Shown here piece after piece: positions 8,990 through 17,457 of a stretch of DNA of 64,000 nt. The stretch covers positions 124,001 through 188,000 of the forward strand of contig CAIOSJ010000021.1 in NCBI GenBank assembly GCA_903860915.1. The letters run 5' to 3'. The position numbers and the translations under genes are program-made. This DNA is from an uncultured Actinomycetes bacterium (GTDB lineage: Bacteria; Actinomycetota; Acidimicrobiia; Acidimicrobiales; RAAP-2). Under the pieces are notes generated by a model. It was not told the origin of the DNA. It saw only the letters and a list, made by a program, of their open reading frames with translations, and searched no databases. How positions within the stretch are numbered: the first letter of the stretch is position 1; each line of letters opens with the position of its first letter.

Positions 8990-9985
8990 ATGTCTCGCAA
9001 ACAAGTTCGACGTGCACGACGGTGGCGAAAGACACTCCTTTTCTCACCCCTGCTAGCGATGGTCGCCATCCCCGCCACCATCTTTTCTGGAATCTTGACG
9101 TCAACCACGACAACAACTACCACCTCAACCACGACAACAACGCTCCCCTACGTCCCACCGCCCGTGCCAGCGACCTTGCCGGGTGGAGCGGGAACGAGTA
9201 GTTGGATAAATCCCGAACCTTGGAGTGGATCAACACCGTCAATTCTCACCACGAGTTTCCCGATTTCTCCCACTCTTCAGGGCTACGCAGCGTGGATTCG
9301 ATCCACTAGTACCTCCATAGGCTTATACCCCGGGTACAAGGGACCTGGCCCACTGAGGATCAATCGTGGACCCATGATGGTTCCCGTCGTGGCGCGTCCG
9401 TACCTGCTGGCCACCTTTAACTCTGGTTTTTACGAAGAAGATACTGCCGCTGGTTTCTATAGCCATCACACGACTTTTTACCCGATGGTCAACGGTCGAG
9501 CGACACTGGTGACCTATACCGACGGTCGGGTGGACGTCCTCACGTGGACGAGCGGTCAGGTCATACCCGCCACCATCGGAACTGCCCGACAGAACCTCAA
9601 TCTTCTGGTGGAAAACCACCACGCAACCTCGGCAACCATCGCAACTCCCTACATGTGGGGATCGACACTTCACGGACTTCCAAAGGTGTGGCGTTCGGGC
9701 GTCGGCGTTGATGACCACGGCAATCTTTTATACGTGGCAGCCCCCGACCAAAGTGCTGCCTCCCTCGCAGCCATCTTTGTACGACTCGGCGCGGTACGAG
9801 CCATGGAGATGGATATCAATCCCGTCTGGCCGATCTTCGTGACCTACGGCGCGAGAGGTGGCCTACTGCCCGTACTGCGAGTGAGCAATCCCAATCAGAC
9901 AGCGCGTCGATTTCTCTACTCCAGCACCAAAGACTTCTACGCCGTGTACCTGCGTAGCGCCACCACGGTGCAAGTACCATGGTGA
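8990..9985 (+). CDS. secreted or anchored phosphodiester glycosidase (NAGPA/DUF2233-like)
   Basis: A 331-residue exported protein with a basic N-terminus, a membrane segment at residues 14-37 and a Thr-rich linker at 38-52, followed by a domain resembling the phosphodiester glycosidase family (NAGPA, DUF2233). Supporting segments are LLATFNSGF, the RSGVGVDDHGNLLYVAA strand pair, and AIFVRLGAVRAMEMDIN, where the family usually has a LDGG-type motif. Related proteins are linked to exopolysaccharide processing. It overlaps the next gene, also exported and also Thr-linked, by 7 nt, so both probably act together at the cell surface. The family call rests on motif resemblance only. Confidence 0.65.
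   Translation: MSRKQVRRARRWRKTLLFSPLLAMVAIPATIFSGILTSTTTTTTTSTTTTTLPYVPPPVPATLPGGAGTSSWINPEPWSGSTPSILTTSFPISPTLQGYAAWIRSTSTSIGLYPGYKGPGPLRINRGPMMVPVVARPYLLATFNSGFYEEDTAAGFYSHHTTFYPMVNGRATLVTYTDGRVDVLTWTSGQVIPATIGTARQNLNLLVENHHATSATIATPYMWGSTLHGLPKVWRSGVGVDDHGNLLYVAAPDQSAASLAAIFVRLGAVRAMEMDINPVWPIFVTYGARGGLLPVLRVSNPNQTARRFLYSSTKDFYAVYLRSATTVQVPW
9101..9141 (+). repeat. 24-nt tandem repeat coding the Thr-rich linker
   Basis: The 17-nt block TCAACCACGACAACAAC at 9101-9117 recurs at 9125-9141, a 24-nt (8-codon) period. It encodes most of the Ser/Thr linker behind the membrane segment. Length change by slippage in whole codons would only alter linker length. Confidence 0.85.
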
Positions 9986-11100
9986 CACGAGGCCAACACC
10001 GTCGGCGTCGATCCCGTCGAGCGCAGTTGACCTTGATCGCACTGCTGGCGCTGGGGGCTGCGGGCACCTGGATGACGTTGCGCTCGACGCCGAGCCCCCG
10101 AATGATGGCAGATACGACTACGACGAGCACCTCGGTACCAGCAGTCCCCTTCGACATGAGTTTTGCTGGCGACACTGAACTTGGATCCTCACCAATCGTG
10201 CCGAGTAATCCGGCCGCCTATCTCCTACCACTGCGTAGCGCTCTCCATGCGCCTATCGAGTTCGCAAATCTCGAAGGCACGATGACGGCTCGGGGATATT
10301 CCAAGTGCGGCGTCGGTCACAGCTTTTGCTACGCCTTTCGCGTGCCCACCGCCACGGCGAGCGCCTACGCGTCGATGGGCTTCAACGTTCTTAATTCCGC
10401 CAACAATCATTCGCATGATTTCGGCAGTGTGGGGGCCGCGGACACCAGTAATGCTCTGATCGCAGCGGGAATTTCCCAAACGGGACTCCCCGGTCAAATT
10501 GCGTATCGCACAATCGAAGGTCGAAAAATCGCCATTATTGGTTTCGCCCCCTACTCCTCTACCAATAACCTGCTGAATTCTGTTGCGGCGCGACAACTCA
10601 TCACCTTCGCTCGGACCCATGCCGATTTCGTTGTCGTCTATATGCACACTGGAGCGGAGGGTTCAAGCGCCGTCCACGTCACCGGTTCTAGCGAATTTTA
10701 TGTGGGCGAGAATCGAGGTAATCCATTGCTCTTTGCCCACAATGCTGTTGACGCGGGAGCTGACCTTGTGGTGGCCAGCGGGCCTCACGTCCTTCGGGGT
10801 ATGGAGTTCTACCATCACCACCTCATTGCTTATTCCTTGGGTAACTTCGTTAACTATCAAAATTTTGGTACGGGTGGAGTTCTTAGTCTTTCGGGAATCC
10901 TGCACGTCGCGCTCAACACCAACGGCACCGTTCACTCGGCGAGCTTCGTTTCGGTCACCCTCACTCGGTCTGGTCAAGGAATACCTGACCCCAGTGGCGC
11001 GGCTCTTCGATTGGTCAAGAATCTCTCAACCGAGGACTTTGGCGCCAATGCGGCACAATTTTCACCGTCGGGGATCATCACGCCTCCCGCAAAGTCCTAG
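9979..11100 (+). CDS. CapA family exported metallophosphatase-like protein
   Basis: A 373-residue protein of the CapA / PGA_cap family, related to the poly-gamma-glutamate capsule protein CapA and built on a calcineurin-like metallophosphatase fold. Motifs in order are FAGDTELG, NLEG, NSANNHSHDFG, VVYMHTGAE and the closing GPHVL...YSLGNF. The N-terminus is basic with a membrane segment at residues 17-33 and a short Thr/Ser linker, so the domain sits outside the cell. No capB or capC is nearby, so capsule synthesis is not implied. The gene overlaps the upstream glycosidase by 7 nt. Its TAG shares the palindrome CTAG (11097-11100) with the stop codon of the converging gene. Confidence 0.82.
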   Translation: MVTRGQHRRRRSRRAQLTLIALLALGAAGTWMTLRSTPSPRMMADTTTTSTSVPAVPFDMSFAGDTELGSSPIVPSNPAAYLLPLRSALHAPIEFANLEGTMTARGYSKCGVGHSFCYAFRVPTATASAYASMGFNVLNSANNHSHDFGSVGAADTSNALIAAGISQTGLPGQIAYRTIEGRKIAIIGFAPYSSTNNLLNSVAARQLITFARTHADFVVVYMHTGAEGSSAVHVTGSSEFYVGENRGNPLLFAHNAVDAGADLVVASGPHVLRGMEFYHHHLIAYSLGNFVNYQNFGTGGVLSLSGILHVALNTNGTVHSASFVSVTLTRSGQGIPDPSGAALRLVKNLSTEDFGANAAQFSPSGIITPPAKS

Positions 11101-11801
11101 CATCCTCCAACGGGACCCGCCGGAGTGGTTCCCGTGCCGGGCAAGGCCACTTGGCCACCGTGGGCGCTTCGAGGGTTAGGACCAAGGTGGACAATGAACC
11201 ACTCTCCATTCCATGAAATTAAGGACGCAACGGCGAATGAACGCAGTCCATTCTTTCCCGAAAAGACGAGGCGCAGGTTCGCCAAGTGCCAGTAGCCAGA
11301 GTTGTTCTCACAAACTCCTCGTGCGATATAGGACACAGCCCCTGGGGCAACTCGCAGTAACTTAAAACTCGACCCCGCGCCAACAAAATGTTGATACGCA
11401 CTGAGGTCGAGTTCATAGTAAGCCCAGAGTCGGTGCAACCAATCTGTTTGAGGCTGGCTGATTCGACCCACCTTGAGTGCCACGTACGCCGTCTCGGGGT
11501 AAAACAGACCGTTAGCCACAGCGAGGTGGCCGGTCGACACCGCGCTCCACAAGGGAGTAAGTCGCTTCGTGAGAGCCGCCAGGCTGGAGTCAGGCTGTGG
11601 CACTACGGGCGCCACCGATTTGGGGGCAATTGCCAGCGACGCAACTGGAGAATGTCGTACGGGACTACCGACAGCGAACGCGCTCAATTGGGTTTCCCCA
11701 ATCACCCCTAGGGCGAGGAGGGCCACGATGGGGAGCGTGCCCACCCTGAGTCCGCGAAAGGGTCTCAGGGTGGGCAATGCCGGCCCACTCCGAAGAGTCA
11801 T
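11097..11801 (-). CDS. exported protein of unknown function
   Basis: I do not recognise this 234-residue protein. A basic start is followed by a hydrophobic stretch (about residues 22-43) that looks like a signal peptide or membrane anchor. The remainder is a globular domain rich in aromatic residues (WLHRLWAYYELDLSAYQHF, ENNSGYWHLANLRLVF, SWNGEWFIVHLG) and a Gly/Pro tail ending in Cys. The ATG at 11801 starts only 1 nt after the CCA end of tRNA-Cys. A longer frame through the tRNA is possible on paper and was rejected. An alternative GTG at 11744 would remove the basic residues before the hydrophobic stretch. The stop overlaps the capA-like stop by 4 bp. Confidence 0.6.
   Translation of the reverse strand: MTLRSGPALPTLRPFRGLRVGTLPIVALLALGVIGETQLSAFAVGSPVRHSPVASLAIAPKSVAPVVPQPDSSLAALTKRLTPLWSAVSTGHLAVANGLFYPETAYVALKVGRISQPQTDWLHRLWAYYELDLSAYQHFVGAGSSFKLLRVAPGAVSYIARGVCENNSGYWHLANLRLVFSGKNGLRSFAVASLISWNGEWFIVHLGPNPRSAHGGQVALPGTGTTPAGPVGGC
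11739..11775 (-). repeat. 12-bp perfect inverted repeat inside the signal-peptide coding region
   Basis: GCCCACCCTGAG (11739-11750) and CTCAGGGTGGGC (11764-11775) are exact reverse complements separated by 13 nt. The hairpin lies 27 nt beyond the tRNA-Cys 3' end and within codons 9-21 of the next gene. No T-run follows, so it is unlikely to be a simple intrinsic terminator. It may slow or regulate read-through from the tRNA or mark a processing point. Confidence 0.8.
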
Positions 11802-11802
11802 C

Positions 11803-11876
11803 TGGAGGCGGCGTCCGGAGTCGAACCGGACTACGGGGCTTTGCAGGCCCCTGCCTAACCGCTCGGCCACGCCGCC
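11803..11876 (-). tRNA. tRNA-Cys (anticodon GCA), CCA encoded
   Basis: On the minus strand the 71-nt body folds with acceptor GGCGGCG/CGCCGCC, anticodon stem GGGGC/GCCCC around CTGCAAA, and T stem TCCGG/CCGGA around TTCGACT. The discriminator is U, as usual for cysteine, and CCA is encoded (11805-11803). It sits between a small membrane-protein gene and an exported-protein gene on the same strand. Confidence 0.95.
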
Positions 11877-11902
11877 AGAAGTACCCACCTTACTCGTCAC
11901 GC

Positions 11903-12076
11903 TCACTTCGTCTTTCGTCTCATGAAGGTCCAGAGAATCAGGACGGCTGCGACAACCAGCAGAAATTTAGTCGCAACCCACGCGATTCCGGCCAAGGTAC
12001 CAACGACGCTAGTCATCAGCCAAATGGTACTCAGCGCGATTAGCACAGTTAGCAACGCTTTCGGGTGTTTCAACAC
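11903..12076 (-). CDS. 57-residue two-helix membrane protein, unknown function
   Basis: This short frame starts at GTG 12076 with GAGG ending 5 nt upstream and runs to TGA at 11903. The product is MLKHPKALL followed by a hydrophobic segment (about 8-30), a second one (about 31-51) and a basic tail MRRKTK. Two membrane spans joined by Gly-containing turns and a positive C-terminus predict a small inner-membrane protein with both ends inside. It stops 26 nt before tRNA-Cys and is divergent from glnD, sharing a 38-nt intergenic space. No family is recognised. Coding is supported by the ribosome site, the sensible hydrophobicity pattern and the lack of other use for the space. Confidence 0.6.
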   Translation of the reverse strand: MLKHPKALLTVLIALSTIWLMTSVVGTLAGIAWVATKFLLVVAAVLILWTFMRRKTK

Positions 12077-12114
12077 GGCGGCCTCGCGATCGGTTTCTTA
12101 GGAGTAATGCTACG

Positions 12115-14415
12115 GTGCATTCAGTGGAAAAAGCATCTTTGCGAGTTCGCCGAAGCCTCTTGCTTGAGAATAACGACCTCGGAGGGATTGAATTCTGTCA
12201 CGCCTACTCCCGCGTCGCCGACGAGTGGTTGTTCGACATCGCCAGCGAAGCCGGCGGTGCCATGCCGCGCAAGGTAGCCCTCCTGGCCGTCGGGGGTTAC
12301 GGCCGAGGCGAACTCTGTCCGTCGAGCGACCTCGACCTGGTACTCGTCCACGACGGTTGGCGACGCATTGATTTGCTCGCCGACCAGCTCTGGTACCCGG
12401 TCTGGGACGAGGGGGTTGGTCTCGACCATTCTGTCCGTAAACCTAAAGAAGTCCTTCTCGCCGCCGAGAAGGACCTACGCGTGGCGCTGGGCCTGCTCGA
12501 CGCTCGCCTGGTCTGGGGTGACGCCACCGTAGCCGGACCCCTTATTGACACCGTACGCCACCGTTGGGCAGGCGATCTCGGTGACCGATGGCTGCCCGAA
12601 CTCGAACACCAGATGGCTCAGCGCCACGAGCAGTACGGTGACCTCGCCGACCTCCTGGAGCCCGACCTAAAAGAAGCTCACGGCGGACTGCGCGATATCA
12701 ATGTCCTTCACGGTATTCGTTTAGCCTTCCCTCACATATCCGAACTCCTCGACTTTGACGCCGTTGCTCAGGCGCGTGACGTTCTACTCGAGGCCCGGGT
12801 CGGACTACACGCTCAGACCGGCCGCGAACAGAACCGGCTACTTCTCCAAGAACAAGATCAGGTGGCTCGACGCACTGGAGACAGCAGTGCCGATGTGCTG
12901 ATGCAGAGGCTTTCCGCAGCGGCTCGCGTTGTGGCTCGAACTAGTGACGTCGTGTGGCGGCGGCGTTCTCACTGGCGCGAGTCAGGCAAAATCACAAGCC
13001 AGCCCGACATCGCGATCGAGCCCGGCATTATCTATCACGATGGCGAAATCGACATTGACGACAGCGTTCTCAGTCCCGACCTGGTCTTACGCCTGGCCGC
13101 CGTCTCAGCCGAGCGCGACGTGCCCATCGCGATGTCCGCGGTGACGCGCCTCGCCCGCGAGGGGGCTCCAGTTGCTCAGCCGTGGTCCGACGAAGTTCTC
13201 GCCGCTTTCAAGCGGCTCTTGAGTGCACGTCGAGGTCTGGTGAGCGCCATCGAGGCCCTGGAAGTAGAAAAACTCTTCACCAACCTTCTTCCCGAATGGC
13301 ATTTTGTTCGCAATTACCACCAGCGAAACGCTTATCATCGATTTACGGTGGACCGCCATCTTCTCGAGGCCGTCAGAAACGCCAATGATTCCCTCGACAC
13401 CGTCGGTCGCCCCGATCTACTGCTCATGGGAGCACTTTTCCACGACATTGGCAAGGGGCACCCTGGGGACCACACCGCAGTGGGCATCGAGTTGGTGCAC
13501 AGGATAGGTACGCGCATTGGCTTGCCGCAGGCTGACATCGAAGTTCTCGCCCAGTTGGTACGTCACCACCTGCTGCTGGCAGATAGCGCCACGCGTCGAG
13601 ACCTCGATGACGAAGCAACCATTCGCCACGTCGCGGCGTGTGTTGGCAACGAAGAAACACTCAATCTCCTCGTTGCCCTCTCGCGAGCCGATGGCCTGGC
13701 AACCGGGCCTTCCGCCTGGGGCGCCTGGAAGTCAGGACTTGTCGATGATCTCGCCAGTAAAACCCGTGCTCTGCTCGGCGGTGACGTTGTCGCTCGCTCA
13801 CCTCGAGCGCTAGGTGACATTGTGTTAGCCGCTCAGGAAACAGGACTCGCTGTTCGTAGAGACGGGGATTGGATAGTGGTCGCGTCCTTAGACCGGCCAC
13901 GATTGCTCGCCACACTCGCAGGTACCCTAGCGCTACTCGGGGTTGACATCAAGAGTGCCGACGTCCACTCCGAGGGTCCCGTCGCCCTCGACCGATTCTG
14001 CTGCACACCCGGTCCGCGTGGGTGGCCCAGCGAAATTGAAATTTCTGAGGAGATTGAACGAAGTTTCAATCAGCCGGAAAAACTGTTTGAGCGCCTGAAC
14101 GAACGAGCTCGCACCTACGCGACCAAGCGGCAATCCGCCCACCCGGTCGGAGCGGGAGTGCATGTCTTACCCCAAGCCAGCGACACCTCAACCGTCATAG
14201 AAATCCGGGCTCTCGATGAACACGGACTCTTGTCCCGCGTTGCTCAATGCATCGCTAATTTGAGCCTCGACGTCGTGGCGGCCCGATTAAGCACCGTGGG
14301 TGATATCGCCATCGACACCTTCTACCTCCGCACTGCCGACGGGCAGACATTGGGCGCAGACGCACTCAGGGGCCTCTGCGCCGAACTCGCCCAGCTGATT
14401 GACGCCGATTTGTAG
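12115..14415 (+). CDS. glnD: [protein-PII] uridylyltransferase / uridylyl-removing enzyme
   Basis: A 766-residue bifunctional nitrogen sensor that adds UMP to, or removes it from, PII proteins in response to glutamine. The nucleotidyltransferase motif GGYGRGELCPSSDLD (60-74) holds the D72-x-D74 metal pair. The linker LLEPDLKEAHGGLRDINVL is typical of the family. The HD domain shows H443-D444 in LFHDIGKGHPGDH. Two ACT domains occupy roughly 590-660 and 695-766 (EIRALDEHGLLSRVAQ). GTG 12115 is chosen because AGGAG lies 10 nt upstream; the closer ATG at 12107 is in another frame. No glnB/glnK or amtB is adjacent in this window, so it stands apart from its usual partners. Confidence 0.93.
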   Translation: MHSVEKASLRVRRSLLLENNDLGGIEFCHAYSRVADEWLFDIASEAGGAMPRKVALLAVGGYGRGELCPSSDLDLVLVHDGWRRIDLLADQLWYPVWDEGVGLDHSVRKPKEVLLAAEKDLRVALGLLDARLVWGDATVAGPLIDTVRHRWAGDLGDRWLPELEHQMAQRHEQYGDLADLLEPDLKEAHGGLRDINVLHGIRLAFPHISELLDFDAVAQARDVLLEARVGLHAQTGREQNRLLLQEQDQVARRTGDSSADVLMQRLSAAARVVARTSDVVWRRRSHWRESGKITSQPDIAIEPGIIYHDGEIDIDDSVLSPDLVLRLAAVSAERDVPIAMSAVTRLAREGAPVAQPWSDEVLAAFKRLLSARRGLVSAIEALEVEKLFTNLLPEWHFVRNYHQRNAYHRFTVDRHLLEAVRNANDSLDTVGRPDLLLMGALFHDIGKGHPGDHTAVGIELVHRIGTRIGLPQADIEVLAQLVRHHLLLADSATRRDLDDEATIRHVAACVGNEETLNLLVALSRADGLATGPSAWGAWKSGLVDDLASKTRALLGGDVVARSPRALGDIVLAAQETGLAVRRDGDWIVVASLDRPRLLATLAGTLALLGVDIKSADVHSEGPVALDRFCCTPGPRGWPSEIEISEEIERSFNQPEKLFERLNERARTYATKRQSAHPVGAGVHVLPQASDTSTVIEIRALDEHGLLSRVAQCIANLSLDVVAARLSTVGDIAIDTFYLRTADGQTLGADALRGLCAELAQLIDADL

Positions 14416-14447
14416 ATTTTTTCACGCCCGGCGATTACGCTAGAGGA

Positions 14448-15488
14448 GTGACTCTGAACCGATACATTCGCTGTATTGGTATTGGTTCTCTATTGAGTTT
14501 TGCCCTGATGCAGCCAACCGCCGTCTTGGGCGCCACGTCCGTGAACGTGCTCGTGAAAGCTGATTTCCCAGCCACCGCATCGCAGTCAGTCCCTCTCGCA
14601 CGACTAACTTTCAGTTCACCAATTTCAGCCGCGTTACTCCCGGCCCCCGTACTCGTCCCCAGTCTCAACACTTCGTGGCAGCAAATTGGTGCCGCTACGG
14701 TGCAACTTGTGGTCAACGGCCCGCTCGCTCCCGCGACCAGCTACTCACTGATGTATCCAACGGGAATTCACTGCGACACCACGTGTACAACCACCTCGGT
14801 ACACGGTCATATCTTCACCATCACCGGTAGCGTTCGATGGCTGCAGGAACTTCTCGCCACGCTTGACTACCTACCCGTTCACTTCACACCCCTAACCGGA
14901 TCAGTAGCCAACGGCATGGCTCGCGGTACTTTTCACTGGCGATTCAATTCCTTGCCCGTCACCCTTCGAGCCCTATGGCGTGACGGCTCAGCGAACGTCA
15001 TTGAAAAAGGGGCCATCATGCGCTTCCAAGACGTTCACCATTTACGCACTTCGGGTGTGGCTGATACGGCTACGTGGAGCATGTTGCTGAAAGCGATAGC
15101 GAAAAATGAACTCAACCCAACTACTTACAACTACGTGGACGTCACCACGACTCGACCCCAAACTTTGCGTCTCTTTGTCAATGGCGCGCTGACTTTCTCC
15201 ACCGCCGTGAACGCCGGCATCAGCGCTGCTCCAACGTCGTTGAGAACCGACCCGGTCTACCTGCGCTACAGCTCTCAGACCATGTCGGGCACGAATCCTG
15301 ACGGATCTGTGTATCGTGATCCCGGCATTCCTTGGGTGTCGTATTTCCACGGTGGTGAAGCGTTGCACGGCTTTAAGCGCTACACCTACGGCTGGCCGCA
15401 AAGCCTCGGTTGCATTGAAATGCGATTCGCCGATGCCAAGATTGTTTGGCCCTTCACCCCCATTGGCACACTCGTAACCATTCGGTGA
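14448..15488 (+). CDS. exported L,D-transpeptidase (YkuD) with peptidoglycan-binding domain
   Basis: A 346-residue exported enzyme that makes 3-3 cross-links in peptidoglycan or attaches proteins to it. It has a signal peptide (RYIRCIGIGSLLSFALMQPTA), an Ig-like N-terminal domain, a PG_binding_1-like helical repeat (MRFQDVHHLRTSGVADTATW, about 188-210) and a C-terminal YkuD domain with H307 and the catalytic Cys322 in SLGCIEM. The usual SxGCxR ends here in Glu-Met after Ile, a mild deviation. The start is GTG 14448 with AGAGGA directly next to it, which is unusually close, so a start a few codons on is possible. It overlaps the sortase gene by 4 nt (GTGA). Confidence 0.85.
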   Translation: MTLNRYIRCIGIGSLLSFALMQPTAVLGATSVNVLVKADFPATASQSVPLARLTFSSPISAALLPAPVLVPSLNTSWQQIGAATVQLVVNGPLAPATSYSLMYPTGIHCDTTCTTTSVHGHIFTITGSVRWLQELLATLDYLPVHFTPLTGSVANGMARGTFHWRFNSLPVTLRALWRDGSANVIEKGAIMRFQDVHHLRTSGVADTATWSMLLKAIAKNELNPTTYNYVDVTTTRPQTLRLFVNGALTFSTAVNAGISAAPTSLRTDPVYLRYSSQTMSGTNPDGSVYRDPGIPWVSYFHGGEALHGFKRYTYGWPQSLGCIEMRFADAKIVWPFTPIGTLVTIR

Positions 15489-16405
15489 TAGCCCTCTCGA
15501 ACCCCGATTCCCTCGTTCGACGTGGAAGTTACGCGCTGGGGGTAACCCTGGTCTGTTGCGGGGTTCTGATTGGGTTGTTCATTCCGTATCAAATCTTTTA
15601 CACCAATCATCTACAACAACAGAACCAGCAAAGAATGAAACTGGTAGTCGAGGCCTCACTTCCGGCACCCCTGGCGCACTTACCGATCATTCGTCTGCCG
15701 CGAGGACCCATCACTGACCTGTCAACTCCGTCACCGTCAGTAATTGGAGATTGGATTGGTCTCCTGGAAATCCCCGCAATATCAGTCAGTCAGGCCATCG
15801 TCGAAGGCGTCGATACCAATAATTTACGGCTCGGTCCTGGGCACTATCCGAGCTCGGCCGTCATCGGTGCTCGAGGCAACGTCGCCATTGCCGGGCATCG
15901 CACTACCTGGGGCCGCCCCTTTCGCTACCTCGATCAATTGCGCAGTAATGACGCCATCATTGTGACAACCACCCGCGGACGCTTTCTCTACCGCGTCGTC
16001 AATTCCCTCGTCGTGGCCCCAAACGACACCGCTGTTCTCGCCGCTTCTATGTCCCATGAGCTGACCCTCACCACGTGCAATCCGCCCTACTCGGCAAGTA
16101 GCCGCTTGGTTGTTCACGCCCGTCTAGTCGCCGAGGACCTTGGCGATGAGGCCACCATCAGGCAGGGGTCCATCACGACTCGCCAGAACGCTCAGGCTGC
16201 ACTTCGTGATGTGAGTGGGAGAGGGGGATTCTTCCCCATCGTTCTGTACGGCCTGTTGGCTCTCATGGTCGCTGCCTACGGACGACGCTGGGCTGGGGTC
16301 TCGCGTAGTGGTTTCTTCGTGGCTAGCATCACGGTCGTTCTCACCGGAGTGCTCATCTTTGAGTTCTTCGGCGCGCTCACTTGGCAATTGCCCGCCGGTT
16401 TCTAG
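15485..16405 (+). CDS. class E sortase
   Basis: A 306-residue sortase, a membrane transpeptidase that cuts sorting signals and joins proteins to the cell wall. There is an N-terminal membrane anchor (about residues 15-38). The catalytic set is H138 in AIAGHRTTWG, C198 in LTLTTCNPPYS and R207 in SSRLVVHARL. Two more hydrophobic helices follow (about 245-265 and 275-300), so the C-terminus is also in the membrane. The TTCNPPY motif and topology fit actinobacterial class E enzymes. GTG 15485 is used because it overlaps the transpeptidase stop by 4 nt; the open frame extends further upstream only inside that gene. A sortase next to an L,D-transpeptidase suggests joint work on wall protein attachment. 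Confidence 0.88.
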   Translation: MIALSNPDSLVRRGSYALGVTLVCCGVLIGLFIPYQIFYTNHLQQQNQQRMKLVVEASLPAPLAHLPIIRLPRGPITDLSTPSPSVIGDWIGLLEIPAISVSQAIVEGVDTNNLRLGPGHYPSSAVIGARGNVAIAGHRTTWGRPFRYLDQLRSNDAIIVTTTRGRFLYRVVNSLVVAPNDTAVLAASMSHELTLTTCNPPYSASSRLVVHARLVAEDLGDEATIRQGSITTRQNAQAALRDVSGRGGFFPIVLYGLLALMVAAYGRRWAGVSRSGFFVASITVVLTGVLIFEFFGALTWQLPAGF

Positions 16406-17457
16406 TGACTAGTAACAATTACGCAGAAGCAGCGCAACTTTTCCGACACGCCCTGAGCCCGGAGGATGCAGCGCGACTCCCCTTTTATGGCCAGTTGGTC
16501 AAGGCGATGGCTGAGGATACGACCTGCTTAGACATTCTCTCCAGTACGCCCCGGCGCCAGAGAAAGCCCGTGCTCCTGCTAGCCGCTCTCCACTACGCAG
16601 CTCGACGTGACACGAACTCGATGTCCCAGCTTTTCGCACGCGGCCTTCGCCCGGGAGAGGACCTGGGTCTGGTCATCGATGAAGTTCTACGAGAAGTCGC
16701 GCGTTCCCCCGAACTCATAACCCAGCACATTCACCGTTCCACCCAAACGAATGAGCCCGGACGATCGGCGGTCATTGGAGCCGTCCTCCAAGAATTGGCG
16801 ACTCGTGGCTCCAACTCCATTGCCCTCATTGACGTGGGTTGCTCCGCCGGGCTCAACCTCTACCCCGACTTCATACCCGTGAATGACGACGCCTCTCCCC
16901 TTTCACTCATCTGTAATGATCTGATCGACATCGACCGTACGAAAGCCTTTCCACGTATTGAGCTGCGTTTCGGGATTGATACGAACCCACTCGACGTGAG
17001 CCGTGAGGACGACCGGCAGTGGCTCGCCGCCTGCGTTTGGCCGGAGGACCAGACTCGACTCCTTCGACTTGAACAACTGGTGGACACACTTCCCTCGTGG
17101 CCAGAGCCACATATTTTCGTCGGTGACGCCACGGAGCAACTCTCCGCAGTTTTGCTTGAGATACCCGATGGTGTGACCCCCGTCATCGTGAATTCATGGG
17201 TGCTGGCATACTTTTCCCCCGCTGAACAACTCGCCTACTACGAACTGGTCACCGAACTATGCCGGAGTGCTGGTGCAGCATGGATTTCTATCGAGAGCTC
17301 TTTCGATGTCGCGTTTCACCAACTCAACAACCCAGCCCACCCATCACCGAAGAAGGGGGCCAGTTCAATTCTGGTGTGCGAGCCCGGCGGCGTGCCTTCC
17401 GCCTGGGGATGGTGTCACCCTCACGGTCACTGGCTATCGTTCACGCCCTCTGCCTGA
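16405..17457 (+). CDS. DUF2332 family protein
   Basis: A 350-residue protein of the DUF2332 family, whose biochemical role is not established. The central segment IALIDVGCSAGLNLYPDF resembles a SAM-binding Rossmann loop, and PVIVNSWVLAYFS followed by WISIESSFD and a GWCHPHGHWLSF ending is typical of the family. A methyltransferase-like fold is inferred. The GTG start overlaps the sortase TAG by 1 nt. The 3' end overlaps the converging dinB gene by 31 nt, so the last ten codons share DNA with the polymerase C-terminus. Confidence 0.8.
   Translation: MTSNNYAEAAQLFRHALSPEDAARLPFYGQLVKAMAEDTTCLDILSSTPRRQRKPVLLLAALHYAARRDTNSMSQLFARGLRPGEDLGLVIDEVLREVARSPELITQHIHRSTQTNEPGRSAVIGAVLQELATRGSNSIALIDVGCSAGLNLYPDFIPVNDDASPLSLICNDLIDIDRTKAFPRIELRFGIDTNPLDVSREDDRQWLAACVWPEDQTRLLRLEQLVDTLPSWPEPHIFVGDATEQLSAVLLEIPDGVTPVIVNSWVLAYFSPAEQLAYYELVTELCRSAGAAWISIESSFDVAFHQLNNPAHPSPKKGASSILVCEPGGVPSAWGWCHPHGHWLSFTPSA

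Noticed and set aside
9979..11100. Poly-gamma-glutamate capsule operon
   Set aside because: Only a CapA-like protein is present; no capB, capC or capE homologue lies nearby.
11097..11906. Longer reading frame starting at 11906 for the exported protein
   Set aside because: It would translate straight through tRNA-Cys (11803-11876); the start at 11801 gives a normal signal peptide.
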